A program made the translations under genes and the position numbers. A stretch of DNA of 34,687 nucleotides. Origin: an uncultured Lachnospiraceae bacterium (GTDB taxonomy: Bacteria; Bacillota; Clostridia; Lachnospirales; Lachnospiraceae). The DNA is taken from assembly GCA_910585605.1 (NCBI GenBank), contig CAJUFL010000043.1, forward strand, positions 1 through 34,687. Reading direction: 5' to 3'. The notes beneath the pieces are model-generated. The model ran no database searches and was not told the DNA's origin. It saw only the letters and a list, made by a program, of their open reading frames with translations. Every line of letters starts with the position of its first letter. Position 1 is the first letter of the stretch. Shown here piece by piece: positions 34,556-34,687 of this stretch.

Positions 34556-34687
34556 TTTATCTTTCTCCGTTCGTAAAAAACATTCCATTTATCATTATAC
34601 AAATTCCATAGTAATTTTGCAACATGAATCATTTTCTTGAGTTTCCGCAGTTTTATCCACACTCCCCTGATTTTACTAGTATCATTA
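34552..34687 (-). CDS. C-terminal end of an upstream glycan-operon gene (partial)
   Basis: A minus-strand frame is open from the window edge to a TGA at 34554-34552 that overlaps the next start codon as ATGA. The visible 44 residues include IRGVWIKLRKLKKMIHV and AKLLWNLYNDKWNVFYERR. The strict stop-start overlap, the same as at other junctions of this operon, makes it a real gene end. The basic, aromatic tail would suit a glycosyltransferase or other membrane-associated enzyme, but too little is visible to say. Confidence 0.65.
   Translation of the reverse strand, partial: NDTSKIRGVWIKLRKLKKMIHVAKLLWNLYNDKWNVFYERRKIK

Overview
The window looks like a chromosomal segment of a low-GC Gram-positive gut-type anaerobe, most likely a Lachnospiraceae-like Clostridia. 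This rests on strong GGAGG-type ribosome binding sites, a Spo0A-type DNA-binding domain, a WapA/RHS-like secreted giant protein, lysine-rich fibronectin-like domains and a YfhO-type membrane glycosyltransferase. Species cannot be named from the sequence alone. No rRNA, tRNA, CRISPR array, integrase or intact insertion sequence was seen.

Region 1 (1-14131, minus strand) is a polymorphic-toxin locus. In transcription order it holds a small secreted protein carrying only one or two YD repeats (14131-13373); a 3788-residue secreted RHS protein (13286-1920) whose last ~127 residues form a hydrophobic, probably toxic tip; a small membrane protein overlapping the RHS stop codon and probably the immunity protein (1929-1429); a decayed second RHS tip fragment (about 1410-950); and a second membrane protein of related layout that runs off the window (928 to before 1). 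The order giant toxin, immunity gene, broken tip, further immunity-like gene is the usual signature of tip replacement in RHS loci.

Region 2 (14132-16950) is regulatory. The plus strand encodes a response regulator with a Spo0A-type C-terminal domain and an AgrC-like seven-helix sensor kinase, each with its own promoter. The 224-bp gap between them holds, on the minus strand, a 16-codon amphipathic, tryptophan-rich peptide ORF with a near-ideal ribosome binding site that is partly buried in a hairpin, plus a set of competing hairpins. The divergent gap between the regulator and the RHS operon holds an intrinsic-terminator-like structure in the RHS leader and three copies of an AAAGTTAT-like motif. 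Peptide, kinase, regulator and RHS operon may form one signalling and competition system; this is inference.

Region 3 (16951-34687, minus strand) is one long, tightly packed cell-surface glycan operon. It begins upstream of the window (the last 44 codons of a gene are visible at the right edge) and continues with a GT-C-like membrane protein, RfbF, RfbH, a TPP-dependent carboligase-like enzyme, an HMGL-type aldolase fused to a second domain, a KDG-kinase-like PfkB protein, a sugar-nucleotide SDR, a membrane acyltransferase, a GtrB-like glycosyltransferase, RfbG, GtrA, a YfhO protein and a GtrII-like protein. RfbF, RfbG and RfbH together predict CDP-4-keto-3,6-dideoxyglucose. The TPP enzyme beside RfbH recalls YerE of the yersiniose (branched 3,6-dideoxy sugar) pathway, so a branched-chain CDP-dideoxysugar is a reasonable prediction. 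The aldolase and the KDG-kinase-like gene are not part of any such pathway known to me and are the most novel metabolic element here. GtrA, GtrB and the GT-C proteins would then flip and attach sugars outside the membrane.
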